A DNA stretch of 26,842 nucleotides from Bacillota bacterium (GCA_023441625.1 JAEZOA010000179.1:1-26842), one strand, 5' to 3'. Shown: positions 8,059-16,770, counted from the stretch's first letter. Translations and numbers: made by a program. The notes: a model not told the origin generated them from the letters alone.

Positions 8059-8108
8059 AACATCTGTATTCTTAATTAATATAGTATTTACCTTGGAGGA
8101 ATATAGTT

Positions 8109-9542
8109 TTGAGTAATGGGAATAGAGTTACAACAAAAGTTTCTGCAGAGGAAATAGCTCTGCAATACAAATATATAGATATAATGAAGCAATATAATTT
8201 AGCTTTAAATACTCAGACCAGTAAACCTAGGAGTTATAATATAGAAACCTTTGGATGTCAGATGAATGAGAATGATTCAGAACGTCTGGCTGGAATGCTT
8301 TCAGAGATGGGGTATTCAGAATGTGATTCTCGGGAAAACAGTGACCTTATAATATTTAACACCTGCTGTGTTCGTGAAAATGCTGAACAAAAGGTGTATG
8401 GACATTTAGGAGCACTGAAAAAATTAAAAAAATACAATCCAAATCTAATAATTGCCATATGTGGTTGTATGATGCAGCAGCCAGAAATAGTTGAGTACAT
8501 TAAAAAAACCTACAAACATGTTGACATAATATTTGGAACTCACAATTTGTATAAGCTTCCAGAATTACTTAATACTGCCATAGAAACTAAAAAGGTTGTC
8601 ATTGATGTTTGGGATTCTACTGGTTCAATCGCTGAAAAGATGCCTATTTCTAGAAAAGATTCTCTCAAGGCATGGGTTACAGTTATGTATGGCTGCAATA
8701 ATTTTTGCTCCTACTGCATTGTACCATATGTTAGGGGAAGAGAGCGCAGTAGAAGTATCGAAGAGATACGTGATGAAGTTGAAACATTAGCGAGAGATGG
8801 CTGTAAAGAAATCACGCTACTAGGTCAAAATGTTAATTCATATGGTAAGGATCTAGAGGGAAACTTTACTTTTGCAGGACTCTTAAGAGAGTTAAATGGT
8901 ATTAAGGGCATAGAACGCATTAGATTTATGACTTCACACCCTAAGGATTTATCCGATGAATTAATTTATGCAATTCGTGATTGTGAAAAGGTCTGCGAGC
9001 ATTTACATTTACCTGTTCAAGCAGGCAGCTCTAAAATTCTTGAAGCTATGAATAGAAGTTATTCGAAAGAACAATATTTAGAATTGCTAAATAAGATAAG
9101 ACTTCAGATACCAGATATCACTTTATCCACTGATATTATTGTTGGATTTCCTGGTGAAACAGAGCAGGATTTTGAAGAGACCCTTGATGTAGTTTCAAAA
9201 GTAAAATTCGATTTAGCATATACCTTTTTATATTCAAAGAGGACTGGAACACCTGCTGCGAAAAATCCAAATCAGGTTTCTGAAGAAATAAAAAAAGCTA
9301 GATTTGATAGATTAATAGCACTGCAAAATTCAATTTGTTACACTATTAATGAAAGTCTTCTTGGTGAAGAAGTTGAGGTGCTTGTTGAAGGTATTAGTAA
9401 AAACAGTAAAACAACATATACTGGTAGAACCAGAGGAAATAAGATAGTGAACTTTATTGGTAGTGAAGAAATAGTTGGAAAGTTAGTTAAGGTGAAAATA
9501 GAAAACATTAATTCTTTTTCACTATTGGGTAAACTAGTTTAA
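8109..9542 (+). CDS. miaB: tRNA-2-methylthio-N6-isopentenyladenosine37 synthase
   Basis: MiaB is a radical-SAM methylthiotransferase that adds a methylthio group to i6A37 of tRNAs reading codons that start with U, downstream of MiaA. The 477 residues contain an N-terminal UPF0004 domain with Cys50, Cys86 and Cys120 for the auxiliary cluster, the radical-SAM motif Cys196-x3-Cys200-x2-Cys203, and a C-terminal TRAM domain (about 410-477). About 40 residues precede the first conserved domain, a length usual in Firmicutes. The start is TTG, with GGAGGA 8 bases upstream. miaA lies 5.5 kb downstream in the same cluster, so both steps of ms2i6A synthesis are encoded here. Confidence 0.97.
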   Translation: MSNGNRVTTKVSAEEIALQYKYIDIMKQYNLALNTQTSKPRSYNIETFGCQMNENDSERLAGMLSEMGYSECDSRENSDLIIFNTCCVRENAEQKVYGHLGALKKLKKYNPNLIIAICGCMMQQPEIVEYIKKTYKHVDIIFGTHNLYKLPELLNTAIETKKVVIDVWDSTGSIAEKMPISRKDSLKAWVTVMYGCNNFCSYCIVPYVRGRERSRSIEEIRDEVETLARDGCKEITLLGQNVNSYGKDLEGNFTFAGLLRELNGIKGIERIRFMTSHPKDLSDELIYAIRDCEKVCEHLHLPVQAGSSKILEAMNRSYSKEQYLELLNKIRLQIPDITLSTDIIVGFPGETEQDFEETLDVVSKVKFDLAYTFLYSKRTGTPAAKNPNQVSEEIKKARFDRLIALQNSICYTINESLLGEEVEVLVEGISKNSKTTYTGRTRGNKIVNFIGSEEIVGKLVKVKIENINSFSLLGKLV

Positions 9543-9584
9543 TTAAGTAATAAAAATAATTTTATTGAATTGAAAGGTGATAAT

Positions 9585-9971
9585 ATGGAAATTACAGAAA
9601 AGGCAAGAGAACTTGGTTTAATGTTGGCAAACTCAAAAGAAATGGAAACATATAAAAATGCTGAATCCGCAATGCATTCAGACGAAAAGTCATCAAAATT
9701 AATGAGTGAATACAAACAGCTCCAGGTAGAAATGGTAAAATGCACTAGAGAAGGAGCTGAGGCTGAAGTTATAGAAGAAGCAAAGCAAAAACTATTAGCA
9801 AAACAGCAGGAAATTAATGAATATGAAATAACCTATAATTTTCTTATATCAAAGTCTAATGTAGAGGCATTAATGAAAAAAGTAAATGATATAATTGTTT
9901 TTACTATATCAGGGGAGCCTACTTGTTCAGAGGATAAATGCAGTTCATGTGGCGGCGGCTGTAGAGGCTAG
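9585..9971 (+). CDS. YlbF/YmcA-family protein with Cys-rich tail
   Basis: A 128-residue, mostly helical protein of the YlbF/YmcA (Ric) family. In Bacillus these proteins form a complex with YaaT that carries Fe-S clusters and affects RNase Y-dependent mRNA processing and developmental decisions. The position between miaB and mutS matches Bacillus ymcA. Residues 1-105 are a charged coiled-coil-like helical domain; the tail has Cys114-x4-Cys119-x2-Cys122-x3-Cys126 in a Gly-rich context, which fits metal or Fe-S binding. The start is ATG at 9585, preceded by AAAGGTGA; a TTG at 9570 in the same frame lies upstream of that site. Assignment to RicA versus RicF is uncertain. Confidence 0.8.
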   Translation: MEITEKARELGLMLANSKEMETYKNAESAMHSDEKSSKLMSEYKQLQVEMVKCTREGAEAEVIEEAKQKLLAKQQEINEYEITYNFLISKSNVEALMKKVNDIIVFTISGEPTCSEDKCSSCGGGCRG

Positions 9972-10039
9972 TCTTATAGAGGATTAGATTAAGTGTAATT
10001 ATTACGCATAAATAACATTGATTCTAGGGTGGGGTTTTT

Positions 10040-12652
10040 ATGGCTGTAACTCCTATGATGCAGCAGTATCTTAATATAAAAGAACAATATAAGGATTGCA
10101 TTTTGTTTTTCCGCCTAGGTGATTTCTATGAAATGTTTTTTTCAGATGCTGAAATAGCATCAAGAGAGCTAGAAATCACTCTCACGGGGAAGGATTGTGG
10201 TTTGGATGAAAGGGCACCAATGTGTGGTGTTCCTTTTCATGCAGCTGATGGATACGTTGCGCGCCTTATTGCAAAGGGCTTTAAGGTTGCCATATGTGAA
10301 CAGATTGAGGATCCAGCTCTAGCAAAAGGGATTGTAAAAAGAGATGTAATTAAGGTTGTAACACCAGGTACGGTTACAGATATAGCATTACTAGATGATA
10401 GAAAAAATAACTACCTCATGTCTGTATGCAGAAATGGTAACTTTTATGGAATAGCTGCTGTTGATATAACTACAGGTGATTTTTATACAACCAGAATTAC
10501 CTGGGGAAATACTAAAGGAAAGCTATTAGATGAAATTGCTAAATATCTGCCTTCTGAACTTGTTGTAAACAGCGAGTTTAATAGAGATTCTGATTTTATT
10601 TGCCAACTAAACAGACGTTTTAATATATATATATCAACTATTGATGACAGCTCCTTTGAATATGGAATTGCATTAGATACTTTAAATACTCATTTTAAAA
10701 ATGCAGATTTAAGTTTATCTGACTATGATATTACTGTTAACGCTTCTGGTGCTCTATTGAAATATCTTGATATGACTCAGAAGGTTAGTCTTAACCATAT
10801 ACAGAACTTTAATTCCTATAATATAGAGGAATATATGGTTCTAGATGCTGCAACGCGCAGAAATCTTGAACTTACTGAAACTATGAGAGAGAAATCTAAA
10901 CGTGGCTCCCTATTATGGGTCTTAGATAAAACAATGACTTCTATGGGTGGGAGACTCTTAAGAAAGTGGATTGAACAACCACTTGTAAATATAGGAGATA
11001 TACAGCTGCGTCTGGATTCCGTTGAAGAATTCAAAAAGAAATATATGGCTCGTGTTGAAGTAAGAGAGCTATTAAAAAGAGTATATGATATTGAACGTCT
11101 GATGGGCAAAGTAGTCCTTGGCAGTGTTAATTGCCGAGACTTAATTGCTCTGAAAAATTCCATTGGACAGATCCCTTATATAAAAAATATATTAATAGAT
11201 TTTGAAGCTCAGTATAATAAAAGCTCCTATGAACAATTGGACTGCCTTGAAGATGTTTGTCGACTAATTGAAGCTTCAATAATTGATGACCCGCCAATTA
11301 CAATAAAAGAGGGTGGAATAATTAAGGGTGGCTATAATGCTGAGGTGGACAAGCTTAGAGCTGCGTCTATACAGGGTAAGGACTGGATAGCTGCCATAGA
11401 AACACAGCAGAGAGAACAGACAGGTATCAAAAACCTCAAAGTAGGTTTCAATAGAGTTTTTGGCTATTATATAGAGGTAACAAAGTCATATTTTTCACTT
11501 GTGCCAGATACATATATTAGGAAGCAAACCCTTGCAAATTGTGAGAGATATATAACCCCTGAGTTAAAGGAAATTGAAGATACCATTTTGGGTGCAGAAG
11601 AAAAGATAATACATTTGGAGCATAGCTTGTTTCTAGAAATTAAAGAAAGCATAGCTTTGCAGTTAGCTAGAATTAAAACAACTGCTAAATCCCTAGCTGA
11701 ATTAGATGTATTAGCATCTTTGGCTGAAGTAGCTGATCGAGAAGACTATTGCATGCCGGAAGTTACTGCTTCAGATGAAATACATATAGCTGATGGAAGA
11801 CATCCCGTAGTTGAAAAAATGATAGATAAAAGCAGCTTTGTACCAAATGATACAGTACTTGACATGGATGAAGACAGACTTGCCATTATTACTGGGCCTA
11901 ACATGGCCGGCAAATCAACATTTATGAGACAAACGGCGCTGATTGCTCTTATGGCACAAATCGGAAGCTTTGTTCCTGCAGCTTCGGCTAAATTAGGTAT
12001 AGTTGATAGAATATTTACTAGGGTCGGTGCATCAGATGATTTAGCATCTGGTCAAAGTACCTTTATGGTTGAGATGTCTGAGGTGGCAAATATTCTTATT
12101 AATGCAACCAATAGAAGCTTATTAATACTTGATGAAATAGGAAGAGGTACTAGTACATTTGACGGTCTAAGTATTGCATGGGCAGTAATAGAATACATAG
12201 TAAACAAAGAGAATATAGGCTGTAGGACTCTTTTTGCAACACATTATCATGAGTTGACTGAGCTTGAGGGTAAGCTAACAGGGATAAAAAATTATTGTAT
12301 CACTGTTAAGGAAAAGGGCGATGATGTTATATTTCTTCATAAAATTATCAGAGGTGGAGCTGATGGCAGCTATGGTATTCAGGTTGCTAAACTTGCTGGT
12401 GTGCCACTAGCTGTAATTGATAGAGCAAAGGAAATACTCCTAGATTTGGACGATGCTGATATTAACAAAAATGGCAAGGCACACAGAGTGAAAAAGCAGT
12501 TGGAGGGTCAAATGGATATCTTTACAGCTGCAACTAAAGCCTCACAGAACATTGATGTTATAGAGGATATAAAGAAAGTTGATTTATCTAGGCTTACGCC
12601 TATAGATGCAATGAACATTTTGTATGAACTACAGCGGAAGCTGAAGAATTAG
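10040..12652 (+). CDS. mutS: DNA mismatch repair protein MutS
   Basis: MutS scans DNA as a dimer, binds mismatches and recruits MutL. The 870 residues are normal for MutS1. Visible parts: mismatch-reading motif Phe29-x-Glu31 in GDFYEMF (27-33), connector and core/lever domains, the clamp, and the C-terminal ABC-type ATPase with Walker A GPNMAGKST (619-627), the signature region near 660-680, Walker B LLILDE ending at Glu699, and the H-loop THYHEL near 734-739. The C-terminal helix-turn-helix (LSRLTPIDAMNILYELQ) is intact. The ATG follows a GGGTGGGG site. It is followed by a 331-base gap with a palindromic element before mutL. Confidence 0.98.
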   Translation: MAVTPMMQQYLNIKEQYKDCILFFRLGDFYEMFFSDAEIASRELEITLTGKDCGLDERAPMCGVPFHAADGYVARLIAKGFKVAICEQIEDPALAKGIVKRDVIKVVTPGTVTDIALLDDRKNNYLMSVCRNGNFYGIAAVDITTGDFYTTRITWGNTKGKLLDEIAKYLPSELVVNSEFNRDSDFICQLNRRFNIYISTIDDSSFEYGIALDTLNTHFKNADLSLSDYDITVNASGALLKYLDMTQKVSLNHIQNFNSYNIEEYMVLDAATRRNLELTETMREKSKRGSLLWVLDKTMTSMGGRLLRKWIEQPLVNIGDIQLRLDSVEEFKKKYMARVEVRELLKRVYDIERLMGKVVLGSVNCRDLIALKNSIGQIPYIKNILIDFEAQYNKSSYEQLDCLEDVCRLIEASIIDDPPITIKEGGIIKGGYNAEVDKLRAASIQGKDWIAAIETQQREQTGIKNLKVGFNRVFGYYIEVTKSYFSLVPDTYIRKQTLANCERYITPELKEIEDTILGAEEKIIHLEHSLFLEIKESIALQLARIKTTAKSLAELDVLASLAEVADREDYCMPEVTASDEIHIADGRHPVVEKMIDKSSFVPNDTVLDMDEDRLAIITGPNMAGKSTFMRQTALIALMAQIGSFVPAASAKLGIVDRIFTRVGASDDLASGQSTFMVEMSEVANILINATNRSLLILDEIGRGTSTFDGLSIAWAVIEYIVNKENIGCRTLFATHYHELTELEGKLTGIKNYCITVKEKGDDVIFLHKIIRGGADGSYGIQVAKLAGVPLAVIDRAKEILLDLDDADINKNGKAHRVKKQLEGQMDIFTAATKASQNIDVIEDIKKVDLSRLTPIDAMNILYELQRKLKN

Positions 12653-12983
12653 AATATTTAATTCATATTTCGTATTATAAATTATTCATTGCAGTAGGGC
12701 TGGTATATGTATCTCCTGATAATGCTTAGCGTAATTATTTGATAATTTGTAATATCTCATCACAGAATTTTTACCGTCGCGCAAATTCGCCATCCGTGGC
12801 TTGGGTTGACGCTCAAAATGGCATCCTACCATTTTGACGGTAAAAATCCTGTTCTGTCGCCAACAATTTCTACAAATAATTTTGATGCGCATTCCATTTG
12901 ATACATATACCACCCTGCTAAGATTAGCAATTTTAAACTATAAAATACGAGTAATAATGCAATACATAGAAGGGGTGAACTAA
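12653..12983. other. mutS-mutL intergenic region
   Basis: A 331-base gap where bacteria usually have mutS and mutL nearly adjacent. It contains the palindromic element at 12762-12852 and is otherwise AT-rich and without a supported gene. Minus-strand reading frames crossing it are short, lack good ribosome binding sites and owe their length to the palindrome. Confidence 0.6.
12762..12852. repeat. Palindromic element, possible dispersed repeat
   Basis: Terminal inverted repeats of 17 bp with one mismatch (12762-12778 and 12836-12852) enclose a GC-richer core. A second hairpin inside is TCAAAATGG (12813-12821) with CCATTTTGA (12829-12837), competing with the outer stem by two bases; small hairpins GCG/CGC (12779-12781, 12788-12790) and GCCA/TGGC (12789-12792, 12797-12800) are also possible. 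The base composition differs from the surrounding spacer. It could be a miniature mobile or REP-like element, or a structured RNA. Copy number elsewhere is unknown to me. Confidence 0.6.
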
Positions 12984-15074
12984 TTGGGACATATAATTGT
13001 ACTCGATGAAAATACTTCAAATAAAATAGCAGCAGGAGAGGTTGTTGAAAAGCCTGCTTCAGTTGTTAAGGAGCTAGTAGAGAATGCAATTGATGCTGGT
13101 GCAAAAAGTATCTCAGTTGATATAAAGAATGGTGGCATTTCATACATTAAAGTTACTGATAATGGTATCGGAATGGATGAGGATGATGTTGAAATAGCCT
13201 TTGAACGTCATGCAACAAGTAAAATAAAAAGAGCAGAGGACTTAGAATCAATTATTACGATGGGCTTTAGAGGTGAAGCACTGGCGAGTATAGCAGCAGT
13301 TTCTTCTGTAGAGCTTCAAACCAGGACTGCAAGCAGTACCTATGGTATGTATGTTCACATAAGTGGTGGTGTATTTAAGGAGGTAAGGCAGACAGGATGT
13401 CCTGTCGGCACAACCTTTATTGTTAAAGATTTATTTTTTAATACACCTGCTAGATACAAGTTTTTGAAAAAGGATTCCACAGAGGCAGGATATATTTCTG
13501 ATACAATATCAAGGATTGCTCTTGGAAACCCGGATATAGCTTTTAAACTTACCAGTAATAAATCAGTTTTAATACATACCCCCGGAAATAATGATTTAAA
13601 AAGTGCTATTTATAGCATATATGGTAAGGACATCATTAAAGACCTTATGCAGGTAGATTATGAGGATGAAAAGTTTAAGATTTCAGGTTATGTTGGAAAA
13701 CCCGAAGCGGCAAGGTCAAACAGAAATTACCAATCACTTTATATAAACAAAAGATATGTAAAAAGTAAACTGGTTTCATATGCTGTAGAACAGGCTTATT
13801 CTAGTATTCTGATGAAAAATAAGTTTCCTTTTTTTGTTCTAAATATAGACTTAAATCCACAATTAGTTGATGCTAATGTTCACCCAGCAAAAATGGATGT
13901 TAGATTCGCTGACGAAAGCTATTTGTTCAGAGCCCTGAATATGGCAGTTTCAAAGGCCATTAACTCTGGTAGCCTATTTAGCCCTGTATCAGTTTCAAAT
14001 AAGGATAGAGAACTATTTAAGTTCAATAATACATTGCCCCAAAGGGAGTATGTGCAAGAAGCACTTGTTCAGAAGGCTGAAATATATAAAGATGCTGCTA
14101 AAAATAGTTCTGAAGAGCTTAGCACGTTTACTAAAGCATTAGAACCATTAGCACGTAAAGATTTAAATGTAGCTTCCTCAGCAACTTCTATACATAAACA
14201 AATAACAGCTTCAAGTACAGAGAAATCTACAATAATTGAAAGTAAAGAAGATACCAAGCAAGCTTTAAATGCTAAAGAAATTAGTCAGACTGAGGTTAAA
14301 GAAGCTACTTCTATATCAGCTTCTGGTTCTTATGGACAAGAATACCAGAATACAATCTGTGCTGATAGCATGAATGCTTTAAATGAGCCTGCTATAAATA
14401 ATTCTGTATCCAATTCTGAAGTCTCCTCCTTATACAGTCTGGATAGTTCTTCTGAAAACAATGCTGAGAATAGTCAGGAAAATGAGACTCATTATCTAAC
14501 AGATATGAAATACATTGGGCAAGCTTTTTCCACCTACATTATTCTTCAAGATAGAGAAGAGTTGGTACTTGTTGATCAACACGCCGCCCATGAGAGAATT
14601 CTGTTTGAAAAATTAAAAATCAAATATGAATCCCAAGAAAATACAGCTCAATTATTGCTTGAACCTGTGGTAATTCAATTACAAGCCTTTGAATTAAATA
14701 TAATTAAATCAAAAGAGGAATTGTTTAATAGAATAGGATTTATATTTGAGGACTTTGGAAACAATTCAATTATAATAAGAGGTGTTCCTTATTTATTAGA
14801 GGGCTATTCACCAAAGGATGTATTTCTAGAATTAGCTGATAAGCTCCAGGATCCTGTAAAACCAATATCTACACCTCTTGCAGATGAAGTTTTGCACACT
14901 ATTGCCTGTAAGGCTGCTATAAAGGCAAATAAAAGATTAAATGACATAGAAGTTCATCAGTTAATTAGCGAACTAGCTGGTTCTGGAAGACGATATACCT
15001 GCCCCCATGGTAGACCAACAGTTATTCGACTGACAAAATATGAAATAGAAAAAATGTTTAAAAGAATTGTTTAG
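12984..15074 (+). CDS. mutL: DNA mismatch repair protein MutL
   Basis: MutL couples MutS recognition to strand nicking and excision. The 696 residues have the GHKL ATPase domain (ENAIDAGA at 33-40, DNGIGMD at 59-65, GFRGEAL at 94-100), a transducer domain to about 335, a long Ser/Thr/Glu/Ala-rich linker (about 345-505), and a C-terminal dimerisation domain. The latter keeps the endonuclease motif DQHA(x)2E(x)4E from Asp531, with the accessory ACKAAIKA near 641 and CPHGRP at 673-678, so this MutL should nick DNA itself, as in species without MutH. The start is TTG at 12984, preceded by AAGGGGTGA. miaA follows after 16 bases. Confidence 0.97.
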   Translation: MGHIIVLDENTSNKIAAGEVVEKPASVVKELVENAIDAGAKSISVDIKNGGISYIKVTDNGIGMDEDDVEIAFERHATSKIKRAEDLESIITMGFRGEALASIAAVSSVELQTRTASSTYGMYVHISGGVFKEVRQTGCPVGTTFIVKDLFFNTPARYKFLKKDSTEAGYISDTISRIALGNPDIAFKLTSNKSVLIHTPGNNDLKSAIYSIYGKDIIKDLMQVDYEDEKFKISGYVGKPEAARSNRNYQSLYINKRYVKSKLVSYAVEQAYSSILMKNKFPFFVLNIDLNPQLVDANVHPAKMDVRFADESYLFRALNMAVSKAINSGSLFSPVSVSNKDRELFKFNNTLPQREYVQEALVQKAEIYKDAAKNSSEELSTFTKALEPLARKDLNVASSATSIHKQITASSTEKSTIIESKEDTKQALNAKEISQTEVKEATSISASGSYGQEYQNTICADSMNALNEPAINNSVSNSEVSSLYSLDSSSENNAENSQENETHYLTDMKYIGQAFSTYIILQDREELVLVDQHAAHERILFEKLKIKYESQENTAQLLLEPVVIQLQAFELNIIKSKEELFNRIGFIFEDFGNNSIIIRGVPYLLEGYSPKDVFLELADKLQDPVKPISTPLADEVLHTIACKAAIKANKRLNDIEVHQLISELAGSGRRYTCPHGRPTVIRLTKYEIEKMFKRIV

Positions 15075-15090
15075 TGAAAGGAATAAATTA

Positions 15091-16017
15091 ATGAATGATG
15101 TAATTGTAATAGTTGGACCTACTGCATCAGGTAAAACCAGCTTATCTATTGAACTTGCAAAAAAATTAAATGGGGAAATTATATCCGCAGATTCAATGCA
15201 AATTTATAAATATATGGATATAGGCACTGCTAAGCCAACCTTAGATGAAAGGCAGGGAATTAAGCATTATTTAATTGATGAAGTAATGCCTAATGAAGAA
15301 TTTAATGTTGTCAGATTCAAAGAGCTGGCAAATAAGTACATTGAAGAAATAATAGAAAAAGGTAAGCAACCAATTGTTGTTGGAGGTACAGGACTCTACA
15401 TTAGTTCATTAATTAATAATACAACCTTTAGTGAAAGTGATTGCGATTGGGAACTTAGAGAAGCTTTAAGAAAAGAAGCTGAGGAGTTTGGACCACAGTA
15501 TATTCATGATAAACTAAAATTAGTTGATGAGTTCTCTGCAAATAATATTCACCCAAACAATGTTAAGCGCGTAATACGTGCTTTGGAGGTATATTACCAG
15601 ACACAAAAGCCAATATCTTATCATAATGAAATATCCCACACAGTACCTTCAAAATATAATTTTAAACTGATAGGTTTGACAATGGATAGGCAGCATTTGT
15701 ATGAAAGAATAGATAAACGAGTTGATATAATGCTTCAAAATGGACTGATTGACGAAGTTAATAACCTGATAAAACTTGGCTTTGCAGATTCTCTAATAGC
15801 TATGCAGGGTATTGGCTATAAGGAAATATTATCATACATTAATAATGAGAAAACTAAGGATGAGGCTGTTGAAATTATTAAGCGAGACTCCAGAAGATAT
15901 GCCAAGAGACAAATAACATGGTTTAAAAGAATTAACGAGATAAAATGGTTTAGTATAGATGAGTATGGAAATACTAATAATATTATTGAAGATGCTATAG
16001 GCTATATATTAAGCTAA
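15091..16017 (+). CDS. miaA: tRNA dimethylallyltransferase
   Basis: MiaA transfers the dimethylallyl group from DMAPP to A37 of tRNAs, making i6A, the substrate of MiaB encoded upstream. The 308 residues have the P-loop GPTASGKT at 9-16, the SADSMQIYKYMDIGTAKP segment near 34-51, VGGTGLYI near 101-108, and the C-terminal GIGYKE and KRQITWF motifs. ATG at 15091 is chosen because AAAGGA lies 8 bases before it; a TTG at 15067 in the same frame would overlap mutL and has no ribosome binding site. Confidence 0.96.
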   Translation: MNDVIVIVGPTASGKTSLSIELAKKLNGEIISADSMQIYKYMDIGTAKPTLDERQGIKHYLIDEVMPNEEFNVVRFKELANKYIEEIIEKGKQPIVVGGTGLYISSLINNTTFSESDCDWELREALRKEAEEFGPQYIHDKLKLVDEFSANNIHPNNVKRVIRALEVYYQTQKPISYHNEISHTVPSKYNFKLIGLTMDRQHLYERIDKRVDIMLQNGLIDEVNNLIKLGFADSLIAMQGIGYKEILSYINNEKTKDEAVEIIKRDSRRYAKRQITWFKRINEIKWFSIDEYGNTNNIIEDAIGYILS

Positions 16018-16135
16018 TACAATCATGATATTACTCTGAGTATTACCACTTAATGGTAAAGTATACACCATAGTAATAGATATCTGATTATAAGCTATAT
16101 TGCGAAGTCTCAGGGGTGGTAGTAATATATTCTTA

Positions 16136-16164
16136 TTGCAAGTGTTGGTATTATCTAGTAAAAT
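16136..16164 (+). promoter_or_regulatory. Sigma-A type promoter of hfq
   Basis: TTGCAA (16136-16141), a 17-base spacer and TAAAAT (16159-16164). Transcription would start near 16171, about 100 bases before hfq. Confidence 0.55.
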
Positions 16165-16195
16165 GAACTTATCCAATGTCTCATGTTCATTTTTT
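16160..16195 (+). terminator. Possible terminator after miaA
   Basis: A 9-bp AT-rich stem (16160-16168 with 16185-16193) and a T-run to 16195. It overlaps the candidate hfq -10 element, so read-through from miaA and initiation at hfq would be separated here. Confidence 0.5.
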
Positions 16196-16271
16196 GAGGA
16201 CTCAAATATTTGAATTCTTAATATGGAGACCAACTTAGGGGCAAATATACAAAACAAAGGAGTGGATTACT

Positions 16272-16514
16272 TTGGTAAAGAATACAATTAATTTGCAGGA
16301 CATTTTTTTGAACCAGGTTAGAAAAGAGCATATAGCTGTTACAATATACTTGACCAACGGATTTCAGTTAAAGGGAATGGTTAAGGGATTTGACAATTTT
16401 ACAGTAGTTCTTGATAGTGATGGGAAGCAGCAGTTAGTTTATAAGCATGCCATTTCTACTATTAGTCCTTTAAAGGTAGTTAATTTGATATTTAATGAAC
16501 AGATTAAGGAATAG
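16272..16514 (+). CDS. hfq: RNA-binding protein Hfq
   Basis: Hfq is a hexameric Sm-like RNA chaperone for small RNAs. The 80 residues cover the Sm core: QDIFLNQVRKE near 9-19, Sm1 with YLTNGFQLKGMVKGFDNFTVVL, and Sm2 with YKHAISTI near 57-64. The C-terminal tail is short, as in Firmicutes. The start is TTG at 16272, with AAAGGAG 9 bases upstream. The miaA-hfq order is common in bacteria. Downstream lies a gap full of RNA-like secondary structure. Confidence 0.96.
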   Translation: MVKNTINLQDIFLNQVRKEHIAVTIYLTNGFQLKGMVKGFDNFTVVLDSDGKQQLVYKHAISTISPLKVVNLIFNEQIKE

Positions 16515-16540
16515 ATTTAATACATAGTTAAATATTATAT

Positions 16541-16628
16541 AAGTCAATTACTATCGTCTAGAAGCTGATAGTTTTGGTTCGAGGCTATAATTCACCTAAA
16601 AGGCTAAGGCTTGAACCGTAATTGACTT
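16541..16628. other. Three-way-junction-like structured element
   Basis: An 11-bp perfect closing stem (AAGTCAATTAC 16541-16551 with GTAATTGACTT 16618-16628) encloses two arms: TATC (16552-16555) with GATA (16567-16570), and GGTTCGAG (16576-16583) with CTTGAACC (16610-16617, one G-U). It starts 26 bases after the hfq stop. It could be a structured 3' UTR, a small RNA, or a palindromic repeat; sequence alone cannot decide, and I do not recognise a known family. Confidence 0.5.
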
Positions 16629-16634
16629 TAGTAA

Positions 16635-16677
16635 AAGGCTGTCTCAAAGTAATCTTATATTATTTTAAGATAGCCTT
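16635..16677. terminator. Long hairpin, probable bidirectional terminator
   Basis: An 18-bp stem with one mismatch and two G-U pairs (16635-16653 with 16659-16677) and a 5-base loop. On the minus strand the stem is followed by TTTT; on the plus strand T-richness is weaker. It may end both hfq and lexA transcripts. Confidence 0.55.
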
Positions 16678-16723
16678 AGTTATTTTCCAGCTTCAATCCA
16701 TTTTCTAATAAGTTATAATAAAA

Positions 16724-16770
16724 TGCACCTTAAAATGTTAGAAATAAGCTGTCTAACATTTTGAAGTGCA
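16724..16770 (-). terminator. Long hairpin, probable lexA terminator
   Basis: A 19-position stem with one mismatch and one G-U pair (16724-16742 with 16752-16770) and a 9-base loop. On the minus strand it is followed by TTTTATTAT, fitting a terminator about 54 bases after the lexA stop. Confidence 0.65.

Larger units (their letters stand above)
7782..8108. other. Divergent promoter region, thioesterase/miaB
   Basis: A 327-base AT-rich gap without a gene. It holds the minus-strand promoter at 7869-7896 and the plus-strand extended -10 near 8050-8058. A small inverted repeat (AAACTA with TAGTTT near 7826-7842) lies in the thioesterase leader. I see no ncRNA-like structure or repeat beyond that. 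Confidence 0.6.
16018..16271. other. miaA-hfq intergenic region
   Basis: A 254-base spacer with the candidate hfq promoter (16136-16164), a hairpin followed by T-run (16160-16195) and a small perfect hairpin TTACCA/TGGTAA (16043-16048 with 16054-16059). A minus-strand reading frame spanning it has no recognisable protein character. Confidence 0.5.

Noticed and set aside
12686..13020. Minus-strand reading frames across the mutS-mutL gap
   Set aside because: They cross the palindromic element, lack good ribosome binding sites and have no recognisable protein features; the repeat explains the open frames.
15067..15090. Upstream TTG start for miaA overlapping mutL
   Set aside because: No ribosome binding site before it, while AAAGGA is well placed for ATG 15091 and the P-loop begins at the usual distance from that start.
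16110..16125. GGGTGG-like sequence resembling a T-box antiterminator
   Set aside because: The rest of a T-box (specifier stem, conserved AGGGTGGNACCGCG) is not present and the downstream gene is hfq, not an amino-acid gene.
16009..16257. Minus-strand reading frame of 82 codons between miaA and hfq
   Set aside because: No ribosome binding site, no family resemblance, and it runs against the hfq promoter and terminator signals.
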